Source: Bombus terrestris
Taxonomy: Eukaryota > Arthropoda > Insecta > Hymenoptera > Apidae
Assembly (NCBI RefSeq): GCF_910591885.1
Contig: NC_063275.1
Coordinates: 5,816,501 to 5,880,500, forward strand
Direction: 5' to 3'
DNA: 64,000 nucleotides
The translations under genes and the position numbers were made by a program. Positions 36,168 to 49,504 of this stretch are shown in pieces (the first letter of the stretch is position 1; each line of letters opens with the position of its first letter). A model generated the notes under the pieces. That model did no database searches. It was not told where the DNA came from and saw only the letters and a list, made by a program, of their open reading frames with translations.

Positions 36168-38073
36168 GTGTAGCATGAAAATTGTAATCGTTGCTTGCTC
36201 GCAGCGTGCGCTCGTAAAAATCTAGTCCTACCTCACAACCGATCCGGCTCGCTCGCAAATTTGAAGTAAATCGCCCCCATATCGAAGGACGAACGCAGGT
36301 GGGATTGGTTTTAGGTTAGGCTACAGTTTTTCGAGCGAGCGCAGCGAGCGAGCAATGCGTATACGTGCGTCACAAACCAATTGATTAGCACGTAGGTACA
36401 CAGAAATAATTGCACCTGCCCGAGGAGCCGGAAGCTTTTATCGAATTGCTCACTGAGCAAAGTTTACATGTTATCAATTGTTTTACACAAAGAGTAATAG
36501 TTCGGCGAAGTGCAGTGCAACGTGAGTACCAATAACGCTGAGAAAACTTGGAAATAACAGGAAATATATGTAAGGAAATATAAAGTATATGTATGACCAG
36601 GAAGTTGAATCTAATGAAAATATATGTTAGGAATTATAAAGAATGTGTGTAGCATAAAATTGTAATCGTTGCTCGCTCCGCTCGCTCATAAAAAGATCGT
36701 CCAACCTCACAACCGATCCGGCACGTTCGCAAATTTGAAGTGAATTGCCTCCTTACCGAAAAACGAACGAAAGAGGAATTGGTTTTAGGTTAGGCTATAG
36801 TTTTTCGAGCGAGCGCAGCGAGCGAGCAATGCGTAAACGTGCGTCACAAACCAATTGATTGGCACGAAGGTACATAGAAATATTTGCACCAGCCCGAGGA
36901 GCCGGAAGCTTTTATCGAATTGCTCACTGAGCAAAGTTTACATGTTATCAATAGTTTTACACAAAGAGTAATAATTCGACGAAGTAAAGTGCAACGTGAG
37001 TACCAGTATCGCTGAGAAAACTTGGAAATAACCGGAACTAAATGTAAGGAAATATAAAGTATATGTATAACCAGGAAGTTGAAACTAATGAAAATATATG
37101 TTAGGAACTATGAAGTATGTGTGTAGCATGAAAATTGTAATCGTTGCTTGCTCGCAGCGTGCGCTCGTAAAAATCTAGTCCTACCTCACAACCGATCCGG
37201 CTCGCTCGCAAATTTGAAGTAAATCGCCTCCATATCGAAGGACGAACGCAGGTGGGATTGGTTTTAGGTTAGGCTATAGTTTTTCGAGCGAGCGCAGCGA
37301 GCGAGCAATGCGTATACGTGCGTCACAAACCAATTGATTAGCACGTAGGTACACAGAAATAATTGCACCTGCCCGAGGAGCCGGAAGCTTTTATCGAATT
37401 GCTCACTGAGCAAAGTTTACATGTTATCGATTGTTTTACACAAAGAGTAATAGTTCGGCGAAGTGCAGTGCAACGTTAGTACCAATATCGCTGAGAAAAC
37501 TTGGAAATAACAGGAAATATATGTAAGGAAATATAAAGTATATGTATGACCAGGAAGTTGAATCTAATGAAAATATATGTTAGGAATTATAAAGAATGTG
37601 TGTAGCATAAAATTGTAATCGTTGCTCGCTCCGCTCGCTCATAAAAAGATCGTCCAACCTCACAACCGATCCGGCACGTTCGCAAATTTGAAGTGAATTG
37701 CCTCCTTACCGAAAAACGAACGAAAGAGGAATTGGTTTTAGGTTAGGCTATAGTTTTTCGAGCGAGCGCAGCGAGCGAGCAATGCGTAAACGTGCGTCAC
37801 AAACCAATTGATTGGCACGAAGGTACATAGAAATATTTGCACCAGCCCGAGGAGCCGGAAGCTTTTATCGAATTGCTCACTGAGCAAAGTTTACATGTTA
37901 TCAATAGTTTTACACAAAGAGTAATAGTTCGACGAAGTAAAGTGCAACGTGAGTACCAGTATCGCTGAGAAAACTTGGAAATAACCGGAAATAAATGTAA
38001 GGAAATATAAAGTATATGTATAACCAGGAAGTTGAAACTAATGAAAATATATGTTAGGAACTATGAAGTATGT
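36168..38073 (+). repeat. 1,906-bp four-monomer repeat, copy 1
   Basis: D(36168)-C-D(37121)-C. The first D has CGCCCCCATATC, GGCTACAG and ACCAATAACG. The second D has CGCCTCC, GGCTATAG, GTTATCGATTG and CGTTAGTACC. The same pair of D haplotypes alternates again in 38074-39979. A four-monomer HOR is therefore nested on the dimer. Confidence 0.82.
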
Positions 38074-39979
38074 GTGTAGCATGAAAATTGTAATCGTTGC
38101 TTGCTCGCAGCGTGCGCTCGTAAAAATCTAGTCCTACCTCACAACCGATCCGGCTCGCTCGCAAATTTGAAGTAAATCGCCCCCATATCGAAGGACGAAC
38201 GCAGGTGGGATTGGTTTTAGGTTAGGCTACAGTTTTTCGAGCGAGCGCAGCGAGCGAGCAATGCGTATACGTGCGTCACAAACCAATTGATTAGCACGTA
38301 GGTACACAGAAATAATTGCACCTGCCCGAGGAGCCGGAAGCTTTTATCGAATTGCTCACTGAGCAAAGTTTACATGTTATCAATTGTTTTACACAAAGAG
38401 TAATAGTTCGGCGAAGTGCAGTGCAACGTGAGTACCAATAACGCTGAGAAAACTTGGAAATAACAGGAAATATATGTAAGGAAATATAAAGTATATGTAT
38501 GACCAGGAAGTTGAATCTAATGAAAATATATGTTAGGAATTATAAAGAATGTGTGTAGCATAAAATTGTAATCGTTGCTCGCTCCGCTCGCTCATAAAAA
38601 GATCGTCCAACCTCACAACCGATCCGGCACGTTCGCAAATTTGAAGTGAATTGCCTCCTTACCGAAAAACGAACGAAAGAGGAATTGGTTTTAGGTTAGG
38701 CTATAGTTTTTCGAGCGAGCGCAGCGAGCGAGCAATGCGTAAACGTGCGTCACAAACCAATTGATTGGCACGAAGGTACATAGAAATATTTGCACCAGCC
38801 CGAGGAGCCGGAAGCTTTTATCGAATTGCTCACTGAGCAAAGTTTACATGTTATCAATAGTTTTACACAAAGAGTAATAGTTCGACGAAGTAAAGTGCAA
38901 CGTGAGTACCAGTATCGCTGAGAAAACTTGGAAATAACCGGAACTAAATGTAAGGAAATATAAAGTATATGTATAACCAGGAAGTTGAAACTAATGAAAA
39001 TATATGTTAGGAACTATGAAGTATGTGTGTAGCATGAAAATTGTAATCGTTGCTTGCTCGCAGCGTGCGCTCGTAAAAATCTAGTCCTACCTCACAACCG
39101 ATCCGGCTCGCTCGCAAATTTGAAGTAAATCGCCTCCATATCGAAGGACGAACGCAGGTGGGATTGGTTTTAGGTTAGGCTATAGTTTTTCGAGCGAGCG
39201 CAGCGAGCGAGCAATGCGTATACGTGCGTCACAAACCAATTGATTAGCACGTAGGTACACAGAAATAATTGCACCTGCCCGAGGAGCCGGAAGCTTTTAT
39301 CGAATTGCTCACTGAGCAAAGTTTACATGTTATCGATTGTTTTACACAAAGAGTAATAGTTCGGCGAAGTGCAGTGCAACGTGAGTACCAATATCGCTGA
39401 GAAAACTTGGAAATAACAGGAAATATATGTAAGGAAATATAAAGTATATGTATGACCAGGAAGTTGAATCTAATGAAAATATATGTTAGGAATTATAAAG
39501 AATGTGTGTAGCATAAAATTGTAATCGTTGCTCGCTCCGCTCGCTCATAAAAAGCTCGTCCAACCTCACAACCGATCCGGCACGTTCGCAAATTTGAAGT
39601 GAATTGCCTCCTTACCGAAAAACGAACGAAAGAGGAATTGGTTTTAGGTTAGGCTATAGTTTTTCGAGCGAGCGCAGCGAGCGAGCAATGCGTAAACGTG
39701 CGTCACAAACCAATTGATTGGCACGAAGGTACATAGAAATATTTGCACCAGCCCGAGGAGCCGGAAGCTTTTATCGAATTGCTCACTGAGCAAAGTTTAC
39801 ATGTTATCAATAGTTTTACACAAAGAGTAATAGTTCGACGAAGTAAAGTGCAACGTGAGTACCAGTATCGCTGAGAAAACTTGGAAATAACCGGAACTAA
39901 ATGTAAGGAAATATAAAGTATATGTATAACCAGGAAGTTGAAACTAATGAAAATATATGTTAGGAACTATGAAGTATGT
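38074..39979 (+). repeat. 1,906-bp four-monomer repeat, copy 2
   Basis: D(38074) with CCCCC, CTACAG and AATAACG; D(39027) with CCTCC, CTATAG and GTTATCGATTG but CGTGAGTACC. The following C (39506) has the private AAAGCTCGTCC. Confidence 0.82.
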
Positions 39980-40932
39980 GTGTAGCATGAAAATTGTAAT
40001 CGTTGCTTGCTCGCAGCGTGCGCTCGTAAAAATCTAGTCCTACCTCACAACCGATCCGGCTCGCTCGCAAATTTGAAGTAAATCGCCTCCATATCGAAGG
40101 ACGAACGCAGGTGGGATTGGTTTTAGGTTAGGCTATAGTTTTTCGAGCGAGCGCAGCGAGCGAGCAATGCGTATACGTGCGTCACAAACCAATTGATTAG
40201 CACGTAGGTACACAGAAATATTTGCACCTGCCCGAGGAGCCGGAAGCTTTTATCGAATTGCTCACTGAGCAAAGTTTACATGTTATCAATTGTTTTACAC
40301 AAAGAGTAATAGTTCGGCGAAGTGCAGTGCAACGTGAGTACCAATATCGCTGAGAAAACTTGGAAATAACAGGAAATATATGTAAGGAAATATAAAGTAT
40401 ATGTATGACCAGGAAGTTGAATCTAATGAAAATATATGTTAGGAATTATAAAGAATGTGTGTAGCATAAAATTGTAATCGTTGCTCGCTCCGCTCGCTCA
40501 TAAAAAGATCGTCCAACCTCACAACCGATCCGGCACGTTCGCAAATTTGAAGTGAATTGCCTCCTTACCGAAAAACGAACGAAAGAGGGATTGGTTTTAG
40601 GTTAGGCTATAGTTTTTCGAGCGAGCGCAGCGAGCGAGCAATGCGTAAACGTGCGTCACAAACCAATTGATTGGCACGAAGGTACATAGAAATATTTGCA
40701 CCAGCCCGAGGAGCCGGAAGCTTTTATCGAATTGCTCACTGAGCAAAGTTTACATGTTATCAATTGTTTTACACAAAGAGTAATAGTTCGGCGAAGTAAA
40801 GTGCAACGTGAGTACCAGTATCGCTGAGAAAACTTGGAAATAACCGGAACTAAATGTAAGGAAATATAAAGTATATGTATAACCAGGAAGTTGAAACTAA
40901 TGAAAATATATGTTAGGAACTATGAAGTATGT
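39980..40932 (+). repeat. One dimer present only in copy 1 of the 17.6-kb duplication
   Basis: The offset between the two large copies is 17,623 bp up to the C monomer at 39506 and 16,670 bp from the D at 40933. The 953-bp difference equals this dimer. Its C monomer (40459) is mosaic, with CAATTGTTTTAC and TTCGGCGAAG of D followed by TAAAGTGC of C. Confidence 0.78.
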
Positions 40933-42838
40933 GTGTAGCATGAAAATTGTAATCGTTGCTTGCTCGCAGCGTGCGCTCGTAAAAATCTAGTCCTACCTCA
41001 CAACCGATCCGGCTCGCTCGCAAATTTGAAGTAAATCGCCTCCATATCGAAGGACGAACGCAGGTGGGATTGGTTTTAGGTTAGGCTATAGTTTTTCGAG
41101 CGAGCGCAGCGAGCGTGCAATGCGTATACGTGCGTCACAAACCAATTGATTAGCACGTAGGTACACAGAAATATTTGCACCTGCCCGAGGAGCCGGAAGC
41201 TTTTATCGAATTGCTCACTGAGCAAAGTTTACATGTTATCAATAGTTTTACACAAAGAGTAATAGTTCGGCGAAGTGCAGTGCAACGTGAGTACCAATAT
41301 CGCTGAGAAAACTTGGAAATAACAGGAAATATATGTAAGGAAATATAAAGTATATGTATGACCAGGAAGTTGAATCTAATGAAAATATATGTTAGGAATT
41401 ATAAAGAATGTGTGTAGCATAAAATTGTAATCGTTGCTCGCTCCGCTCGCTCATAAAAAGATCGTCCAACCTCACAACCGATCCGGCACGTTCGCAAATT
41501 TGAAGTGAATTGCCTCCTTACCGAAAAACGAACGAAAGAGGGATTGGTTTTAGGTTAGGCTATAGTTTTTCGAGCGAGCGCAGCGAGCGAGCAATGCGTA
41601 AACGTGCGTCACAAACCAATTGATTGGCACGAAGGTACATAGAAATATTTGCACCAGCCCGAGGAGCCGGAAGCTTTTATCGAATTGCTCACTGAGCAAA
41701 GTTTACATGTTATCAATAGTTTTACACAAAGAGTAATAGTTCGACGAAGTAAAGTGCAACGTGAGTACCAGTATCGCTGAGAAAACTTGGAAATAACCGG
41801 AACTAAATGTAAGGAAATATAAAGTATATGTATAACCAGGAAGTTGAAACTAATGAAAATATATGTTAGGAACTATGAAGTATGTGTGTAGCATGAAAAT
41901 TGTAATCGTTGCTTGCTCGCAGCGTGCGCTCGTAAAAATCTAGTCCTACCTCACAACCGATCCGGCTCGCTCGCAAATTTGAAGTAAATCGCCTCCATAT
42001 CGAAGGACGAACGCAGGTGGGATTGGTTTTAGGTTAGGCTATAGTTTTTCGAGCGAGCGCAGCGAGCGTGCAATGCGTATACGTGCGTCACAAACCAATT
42101 GATTAGCACGTAGGTACACAGAAATATTTGCACCTGCCCGAGGAGCCGGAAGCTTTTATCGAATTGCTCACTGAGCAAAGTTTACATGTTATCAATAGTT
42201 TTACACAAAGAGTAATAGTTCGGCGAAGTGCAGTGCAACGTGAGTACCAATATCGCTGAGAAAACTTGGAAATAACAGGAAATATATGTAAGGAAATATA
42301 AAGTATATGTATGACCAGGAAGTTGAATCTAATGAAAATATATGTTAGGAATTATAAAGAATGTGTGTAGCATAAAATTGTAATCGTTGCTCGCCCCGCT
42401 CGCTCATAAAAAGATCGTCCAACCTCACAACCGATCCGGCACGTTCGCAAATTTGAAGTGAATTGCCTCCTTACCGAAAAACGAACGAAAGAGGGATTGG
42501 TTTTAGGTTAGGCTATAGTTTTTCGAGCGAGCGCAGCGAGCGAGCAATGCGTAAACGTGCGTCACAAACCAATTGATTGGCACGAAGGTACATAGAAATA
42601 TTTGCACCAGCCCGAGGAGCCGGAAGCTTTTATCGAATTGCTCACTGAGCAAAGTTTACATGTTATCAATAGTTTTACACAAAGAGTAATAGTTCGACGA
42701 AGTAAAGTGCAACGTGAGTACCAGTATCGCTGAGAAAACTTGGAAATAACCGGAACTAAATGTAAGGAAATATAAAGTATATGTATAACCAGGAAGTTGA
42801 AACTAATGAAAATATATGTTAGGAACTATGAAGTATGT
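40933..42838 (+). repeat. Twin dimers (2 x 953 bp) with AGCGTGCAATG mark
   Basis: The dimers at 40933 and 41886 both carry AGCGAGCGTGCAATGCG and CAATAGTTTTAC in a D unit with TTCGGCGAAGTGC. They are nearly identical, so this is a single-dimer duplication. The same twin recurs at 57603-59508. Confidence 0.82.
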
Positions 42839-45800
42839 GTGTAGCATGAAAATTGTAATCGTTGCTTGCTCGCAGCGTGCGCTCGTAAAAATCTAGTCCT
42901 ACCTCACAACCGATCCGGCTCGCTCGCAAATTTGAAGTAAATCGTCCCCATATCGAAGGACGAACGCAGGTGGGATTGGTTTTAGGTTAGGCTATAGTTT
43001 TTCGAGCGAGCGCAGCGAGCGAGCAATGCGTATACGTGCGTCACAAACCAATTGATTAGCACGTAGGTACACAGAAATAATTGCACCTGCCCGAGGAGCC
43101 GGAAGATTTTATCGAATTGCTCACTGAGCAAAGTTTACATGTTATCAATTGTTTTACAAAAAGAGTAATAGTTCGGCGAAGTGCAGTGCAACGTGAGTAC
43201 CAATATCGCTGAGAAAACTTGGAAACAACAGGAAATATATGTAAGGAAATATAAAGTATATGTATGACCAGGAAGTTGAATCTAATGAAAATATATGTTA
43301 GGAATTATAAAGAATGTGTGTAGCATAAAATTGTAATCGTTGCTCGCTCCGCTCGCTCATAAAAAGATCGTCCAACCTCACAACCGATCCGGCACGTTCG
43401 CAAATTTGAAGTGAATTGCCTCCTTACCGAAAAACGATCGAAAGAGGGATTGGTTTTAGGTTAGGCTATAGTTTTTCGAGCGAGCGCAGCGAGCGAGCAA
43501 TGCGTAAACGTGCGTCACAAACCAATTGATTGGCACGAAGGTACATAGAAATATTTGCACCAGCCCGAGGAGCCGGAAGCTTTTATCGAATTGCTCACTG
43601 AGCAAAGTTTACATGTTATCAATAGTTTTACACAAAGAGTAATAGTTCGACGAAGTAAAGTGCAACGTGAGTACCAGTATCGCTGAGAAAACTTGGAAAT
43701 AACCGGAACTAAATGTAAGGAAATATAAAGTATATGTATAACCAGGAAGTTGAAACTAATGAAAATATATGTTAGGAACTATGAAGTATGTGTGTAGCAT
43801 GAAAATTGTAATCGTTGCTTGCTCGCAGCGTGCGCTCGTAAAAATCTAGTCCTACCTCACAACCGATCCGGCTCGCTCGCAAATTTGAAGTAAATCGCCC
43901 CCATATCGAAGGACGAACGCAGGTGGGATTGGTTTTAGGTTAGGCTACAGTTTTTCGAGCGAGCGCAGCGAGCGAGCAATGCGTATACGTGCGTCACAAA
44001 CCAATTGATTAGCACGTAGGTACACAGAAATAATTGCACCTGCCCGAGGAGCCGGAAGCTTTTATCGAATTGCTCACTGAGCAAAGTTTACATGTTATCA
44101 ATTGTTTTACACAAAGAGTAATAGTTCGGCGAAGTGCAGTGCAACGTGAGTACCAATATCGCTGAGAAAACTTGGAAATAACAGGAAATATATGTAAGGA
44201 AATATAAAGTATATGTATGACCAGGAAGTTGAATCTAATGAAAATATATGTTAGGAATTATAAAGAATGTGTGTAGCATAAAATTGTAATCGTTGCTCGC
44301 TCCGCTCGCTCATAAAAAGATCGTCCAACCTCACAACCGATCCGGCACGTTCGCAAATTTGAAGTGAATTGCCTCCTTACCGAAAAACGAACGAAAGAGG
44401 AATTGGTTTTAGGTTAGGCTATAGTTTTTCGAGCGAGCGCAGCGAGCGAGCAATGCGTAAACGTGCGTCACAAACCAATTGATTGGCACGAAGGTACATA
44501 GAAATATTTGCACCAGCCCGAGGAGCCGGAAGCTTTTATCGAATTGCTCACTGAGCAAAGTATACATGTTATCAATAGTTTTACACAAAGAGTAATAGTT
44601 CGACGAAGTAAAGTGCAACGTGAGTACCAGTATCGCTGAGAAAACTTGGAAATAACCGGAACTAAATGTAAGGAAATATAAAGTATATGTATAACCAGGA
44701 AGTTGAAACCAATGAAAATATATGTTAGGAACTATGAAGTATGTGTGTAGCATGAAAATTGTAATCGTTGCTTGCTCGCAGCGTGCGCTCGTAAAAATCT
44801 AGTCCTACCTCACAACCGATCCGGCTCGCTCGCAAATTTGAAGTAAATCGCCTCCATATAGAAGGACGAACGCAGGTGGGATTGGTTTTAGGTTAGGCTA
44901 TAGTTTTTCGAGCGAGCGCAGCGAGCGAGCAATGCGTATACGTGCGTCACAAACCAATTGATTAGCACGTAGGTACACAGAAATATTTGCACCTGCCCGA
45001 GGAGCCGGAAGCTTTTATCGAATTGCTCACTGAGCAAAGTTTACATGTTATCAATTGTTTTACACAAAGAGTAATAGTTCGGCGAAGTGCAGTGCAACGT
45101 GAGTACCAATATCGCTGAGAAAACTTGGAAATAACAGGAAATATATGTAAGGAAATATAAAGTATATGTATGACCAGGAAGTTGAATCTAATGAAAATAT
45201 ATGTTAGGAATTATAAAGAATGTGTGTAGCATAAAATTGTAATCGTTGCTCGCTCCGCTCGCTCATAAAAAGATCGTCCAACCTCACAACCGATCCGGCA
45301 CGTTCGCAAATTTGAAGTGAATTGCCTCCTTACCGAAAAACGAACGAAAGAGGGATTGGTTTTAGGTTAGGCTATAGTTTTTCGAGCGAGCGCAGCGAGC
45401 GAGCAATGTGTAAACGTGCGTCACAAACCAATTGATTGGCACGAAGGTACATAGAAATATTTGCACCAGCCCGAGGAGCCGGAAGCTTTTATCGAATTGC
45501 TCACTGAGCAAAGTTTACATGTTATCAATTGTTTTACACAAAGAGTAATAGTTCGGCGAAGTAAAGTGCAACGTGAGTACCAGTATCGCTGAGAAAACTT
45601 GGAAATAACCGGAACTAAATGTAAGGAAATATAAACTATATGTATAACCAGGAAGTTGAAACTAATGAAAATATATGTTAGGAACTATGAAGTATGTGTG
45701 TAGCATGAAAATTGTAATCGTTGCTTGCTCGCAGCGTGCGCTCGTAAAAATCTAGTCCTACCTCACAACCGATCCGGCTCGCTCGCAAATTTGAAGTAAA

Positions 45801-46650
45801 TCGCCTCCATATCGAAGGACGAACGCAGGTGGGATTGGTTTTAGGTTAGGCTATAGTTTTTCGAGCGAGCGCAGCGAGCGAGCAATGCGTATACGTGCGT
45901 CACAAACCAATTGATTAGCACGTAGGTACACAGAAATATTTGCACCTGCCCGAGGAGCCGGAAGCTTTTATCGAATTGCTCACTGAGCAAAGTTTACATG
46001 TTACCAATTGTTTTACACAAAGAGTAATAGTTCGGCGAAGTGCAGTGCAACGTGAGTACCAATATCACTGAGAACACTTGGAAATAACAGGAAATATATG
46101 TAAGGAAATATAAAGTATATGTATGACCAGGAAGTTGAATCTAATGAAAATATATGTTAGGAATTATAAAGAATGTGTGTAGCATAAAATTGTAATCGTT
46201 GCTCGCTCCGCTCGCTCATAAAAAGATCGTCCAACCTCACAACCGATCCGGCACGTTCGCAAATTTGAAGTGAATTGCCTCCTTACCGAAAAACGAACGA
46301 AAGAGGGATTGGTTTTAGGTTAGGCTATAGTTTTTCGAGCGAGCGCAGCGAGCGAGCAATGTGTAAACGTGCGTCACAAACCAATTGATTGGCACGAAGG
46401 TACATAGAAATATTTGCACCAGCCCGAGGAGCCGGAAGCTTTTATCGAATTGCTCACTGAGCAAAGTTTACATGTTATCAATTGTTTTACACAAAGAGTA
46501 ATAGTTCGGCGAAGTAAAGTGCAACGTGAGTACCAGTATCGCTGAGAAAACTTGGAAATAACCGGAACTAAATGTAAGGAAATATAAAGTATATGTATAA
46601 CCAGGAAGTTGAAACTAATGAAAATATATGTTAGGAATTATATAGAATGC

Positions 46651-47124
46651 GTGTAGCATAAAATTGTAATCGTTGCTCGCTCCGCACGCTCGTAAAAAAA
46701 TGGTCCAACCTCACAACCGATCCGGCTCGCTCGCAAATTTGAAGTAAATCGCCTCCATATCGAAGGACGAACGCAGGTGGGATTGGTTTTAGGTTAGGCT
46801 ATAGTTTTTCGAGCGAGCGCAGCGAGCGAGCAATGCGTATACGTGCGTCACAAACCAATTGATTAGCACGTAGGTACACAGAAATAATTGCACCTGCCCG
46901 AGGAGCCGGAAGCTTTTATCGAATTGCTCACTGAGCAAAGTTTACATGTCATCAATTGTTTTACACAAAGAGTAATAGTTCGGCGAAGTGCAGTGCAACG
47001 TGAGTACCAATATCGCTGAGAAATCTTGGAAATAACAGGAAATATATGTAAGGAAATATAAAGTATATGTATGACCAGGAAGTTGAATCTAATGAAAATA
47101 TATGTTAGGAATTATAAAGAATGT
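46651..47124 (+). repeat. B-headed monomer in a D slot (474 bp)
   Basis: It follows GGAATTATATAGAATGC, has a B head (CTCCGCACGCTCG, seven A, TGGTCCAACC), then D middle and tail with TGTCATCAATTG and GAGAAATCTTGG. The tail haplotype matches the D unit at 25685 (and 29497), and the ATGCGTGTAG entry matches the B unit at 9995. It is duplicated at 63321. Confidence 0.82.
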
Positions 47125-49030
47125 GTGTAGCATAAAATTGTAATCGTTGCTCGCTCCGCTCGCTCATAAAAAGATCGTCCAACCTCACAACCGATCCGGC
47201 ACGTTCGCAAATTTGAAGTGAATTGCCTCCTTACCGAAAAACGAACGAAAGAGGGATTGGTTTTAGGTTAGGCTATAGTTTTTCGAGCGAGCGCAGCGAG
47301 CGAGCAATGCGTAAACGTGCGTCACAAACCAATTGATTGGCACGAAGGTACATAGAAATATTTGCACCAGCCCGAGGAGCCGGAAGCTTTTATCGAATTG
47401 CTCACTGAGCAAAGTTTACATGTTATCAATAGTTTTACACAAAGAGTAATAGTTCGACGAAGTAAAGTGCAACGTGAGTACCAGTATCGCTGAGAAAACT
47501 TGGAAATAACCGGAACTAAATGTAAGGAAATATAAAGTATATGTATAACCAGGAAGTTGAAACTAATGAAAATATATGTTAGGAACTATGAAGTATGTGT
47601 GTAGCATGAAAATTGTAATCGTTGCTTGCTCGCAGCGTGCGCTCGTAAAAATCTAGTCCTACCTCACAACCGATCCGGCTCGCTCGCAAATTTGAAGTAA
47701 ATCGCCTCCATATCGAAGGACGGACGCAGGTGGGATTGGTTTTAGGTTAGGCTATAGTTTTTCGAGCGAGCGCAGCGAGCGAGCAATGCGTATACGTGCG
47801 TCACAAACCAATTGATTAGCACGTAGGTACACAGAAATAATTGCACCTGCCCGAGGAGCCGGAAGCTTTTATCGAATTGCTCACTGAGCAAAGTTTACAT
47901 GTTATCAATTGTTTTACACAAAGAGTAATAGTTCGGCGAAGTGCTGTGCAACGTGAGTACCAATATCGCTGAGAAAACTTGGAAATAACAGGAAATATAT
48001 GTAAGGAAATATAAAGTATATGTATGACCAGGAAGTTGAATCTAATGAAAATATATGTTAGGAATTATAAAGAATGTGTGTAGCATAAAATTGTAATCGT
48101 TGCTCGCTCCGCTCGCTCATAAAAAGATCGTCCAACCTCACAACCGATCCGGCACGTTCGCAAATTTGAAGTGAATTGCCTCCTTACCGAAAAACGAACG
48201 AAAGAGGGATTGGTTTTAGGTTAGGCTATAGTTTTTCGAGCGAGCGCAGCGAGCGAGCAATGCGTAAACGTGCGTCACAAACCAATTGATTGGCACGAAG
48301 GTACATAGAAATATTTGCACCAGCCCGAGGAGCCGGAAGCTTTTATCGAATTGCTCACTGAGCAAAGTTTACATGTTATCAATAGTTTTACACAAAGAGT
48401 AATAGTTCGACGAAGTAAAGTGCAACGTGAGTACCAGTATCGCTGAGAAAACTTGGAAATAACCGGAACTAAATGTAAGGAAATATAAAGTATATGTATA
48501 ACCAGGAAGTTGAAACTAATGAAAATATATGTTAGGAACTATGAAGTATGTGTGTAGCATGAAAATTGTAATCGTTGCTTGCTCGCAGCGTGCGCTCGTA
48601 AAAATCTAGTCCTACCTCACAACCGATCCGGCTCGCTCGCAAATTTGAAGTAAATCGCCTCCATATCGAAGGACGAACGCAGGTGGGATTGGTTTTAGGT
48701 TAGGCTATAGTTTTTCGAGCGAGCGCAGCGAGCGAGCAATGCGTATACGTGCGTCACAAACCAATTGATTAGCACGTAGGTACACAGAAATAATTGCACC
48801 TGCCCGTGGAGCCGGAAGCTTTTATCGAATTGCTCACTGAGCAAAGTTTACATGTTATCAATTGTTTTACACAAAGAGTAATAGTTCGGCGAAGTGCTGT
48901 GCAACGTGAGTACGAATATCGCTGAGAAAACTTGGAAATAACAGGAAATATATGTAAGGAAATATAAAGTATATGTATGACCAGGAAGTTGAATCTAATG
49001 AAAATATATGTTAGGAATTATAAAGAATGT

Positions 49031-49504
49031 GTGTAGCATAAAATTGTAATCGTTGCTCGCTCCGCTCGCTCATAAAAAGATCGTCCAACCTCACAACCGA
49101 TCCGGCACGTTCGCAAATTTGAAGTGAATTGCCTCCTTACCGAAAAACGAACGAAAGAGGGATTGGTTTTAGGTTAGGCTATAGTTTTTCGAGCGAGCGC
49201 AGCGAGCGAGCAATGCGTAAACGTGCGTCACAAACCAATTGATTGGCACGAAGGTACATAGAAATATTTGCACCAGCCCGAGGAGCCGGAAGCTTTTATC
49301 GAATTGCTCACTGAGCAAAGTTTACATGTTATCAATAGTTTTACACAAAGAGTAATAGTTCGGCGAAGTGCAGTGCAACGTGAGTACCAATATCGCTGAG
49401 AAAACTTGGAAATAACAGGAAATATATGTAAGGAAATATAAAGTATATGTATGACCAGGAAGTTGAATCTAATGAAAATATATGTTAGGAATTATAAAGA
49501 ATGT
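49031..49504 (+). repeat. Chimeric monomer, C head with D-type tail
   Basis: C through CAATAGTTTTAC, then TTCGGCGAAGTGC, ACCAATATCG, ACAGGAAATATATG, TATGACCAGG and the D exit. The switch lies at about 49,343-49,362. The next monomer is C, so the exit rule (D tail then C head) is kept even though the dimer phase is broken. Confidence 0.8.

Larger units (their letters stand above)
24732..46650 (+). repeat. Higher-order repeat: 23 consecutive D+C dimers, each 953 bp
   Basis: Forty-six monomers alternate D (479) and C (474) without one exception. Dimer starts are 24,732 + 953n; 23 x 953 = 21,919, which is exactly the length of the segment. I saw no net length change in any dimer over 22 kb. D exits with GGAATTATAAAG into C, and C exits with GGAACTATGAAG into D. 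Dimers differ by scattered substitutions (for example CCTCC/CCCCC, CTATAG/CTACAG, GTGCAG/GTGCTG), which make it possible to trace sub-blocks. Established knowledge: this is the standard signature of HOR amplification by unequal exchange in satellite arrays. Confidence 0.93.
35694..47330 (+). repeat. Large segmental duplication, copy 1 (~11.6 kb visible)
   Basis: Rare marks appear in the same order here and in 53317-64000: two ACCAATAACG, two GTTATCGATTG, AAAGCTCGTCC, two AGCGTGCAATG, CGTCCCCATATC with TTTACAAAAAG, AAAGTATACATG, two AATGTGTAAACG, GTTACCAATTG with ATCACTGAGAACAC, a B-headed unit after ATGCGTGTAG, and TGTCATCAATTG. The left boundary lies between about 35,560 and 35,820: the D unit before it differs between copies, while AGAGGAATTGG matches. 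The right limit is set only by the end of the window. Confidence 0.88.

Noticed and set aside
44409..44753. 114-codon minus-strand open reading frame, the longest in the window
   Set aside because: It reads through parts of one C monomer tail and head. It is open only because two private substitutions (about 44,563 and 44,710) remove stop codons present in nearly all other copies. It has no recognisable domain, and the frame is closed in neighbouring units.
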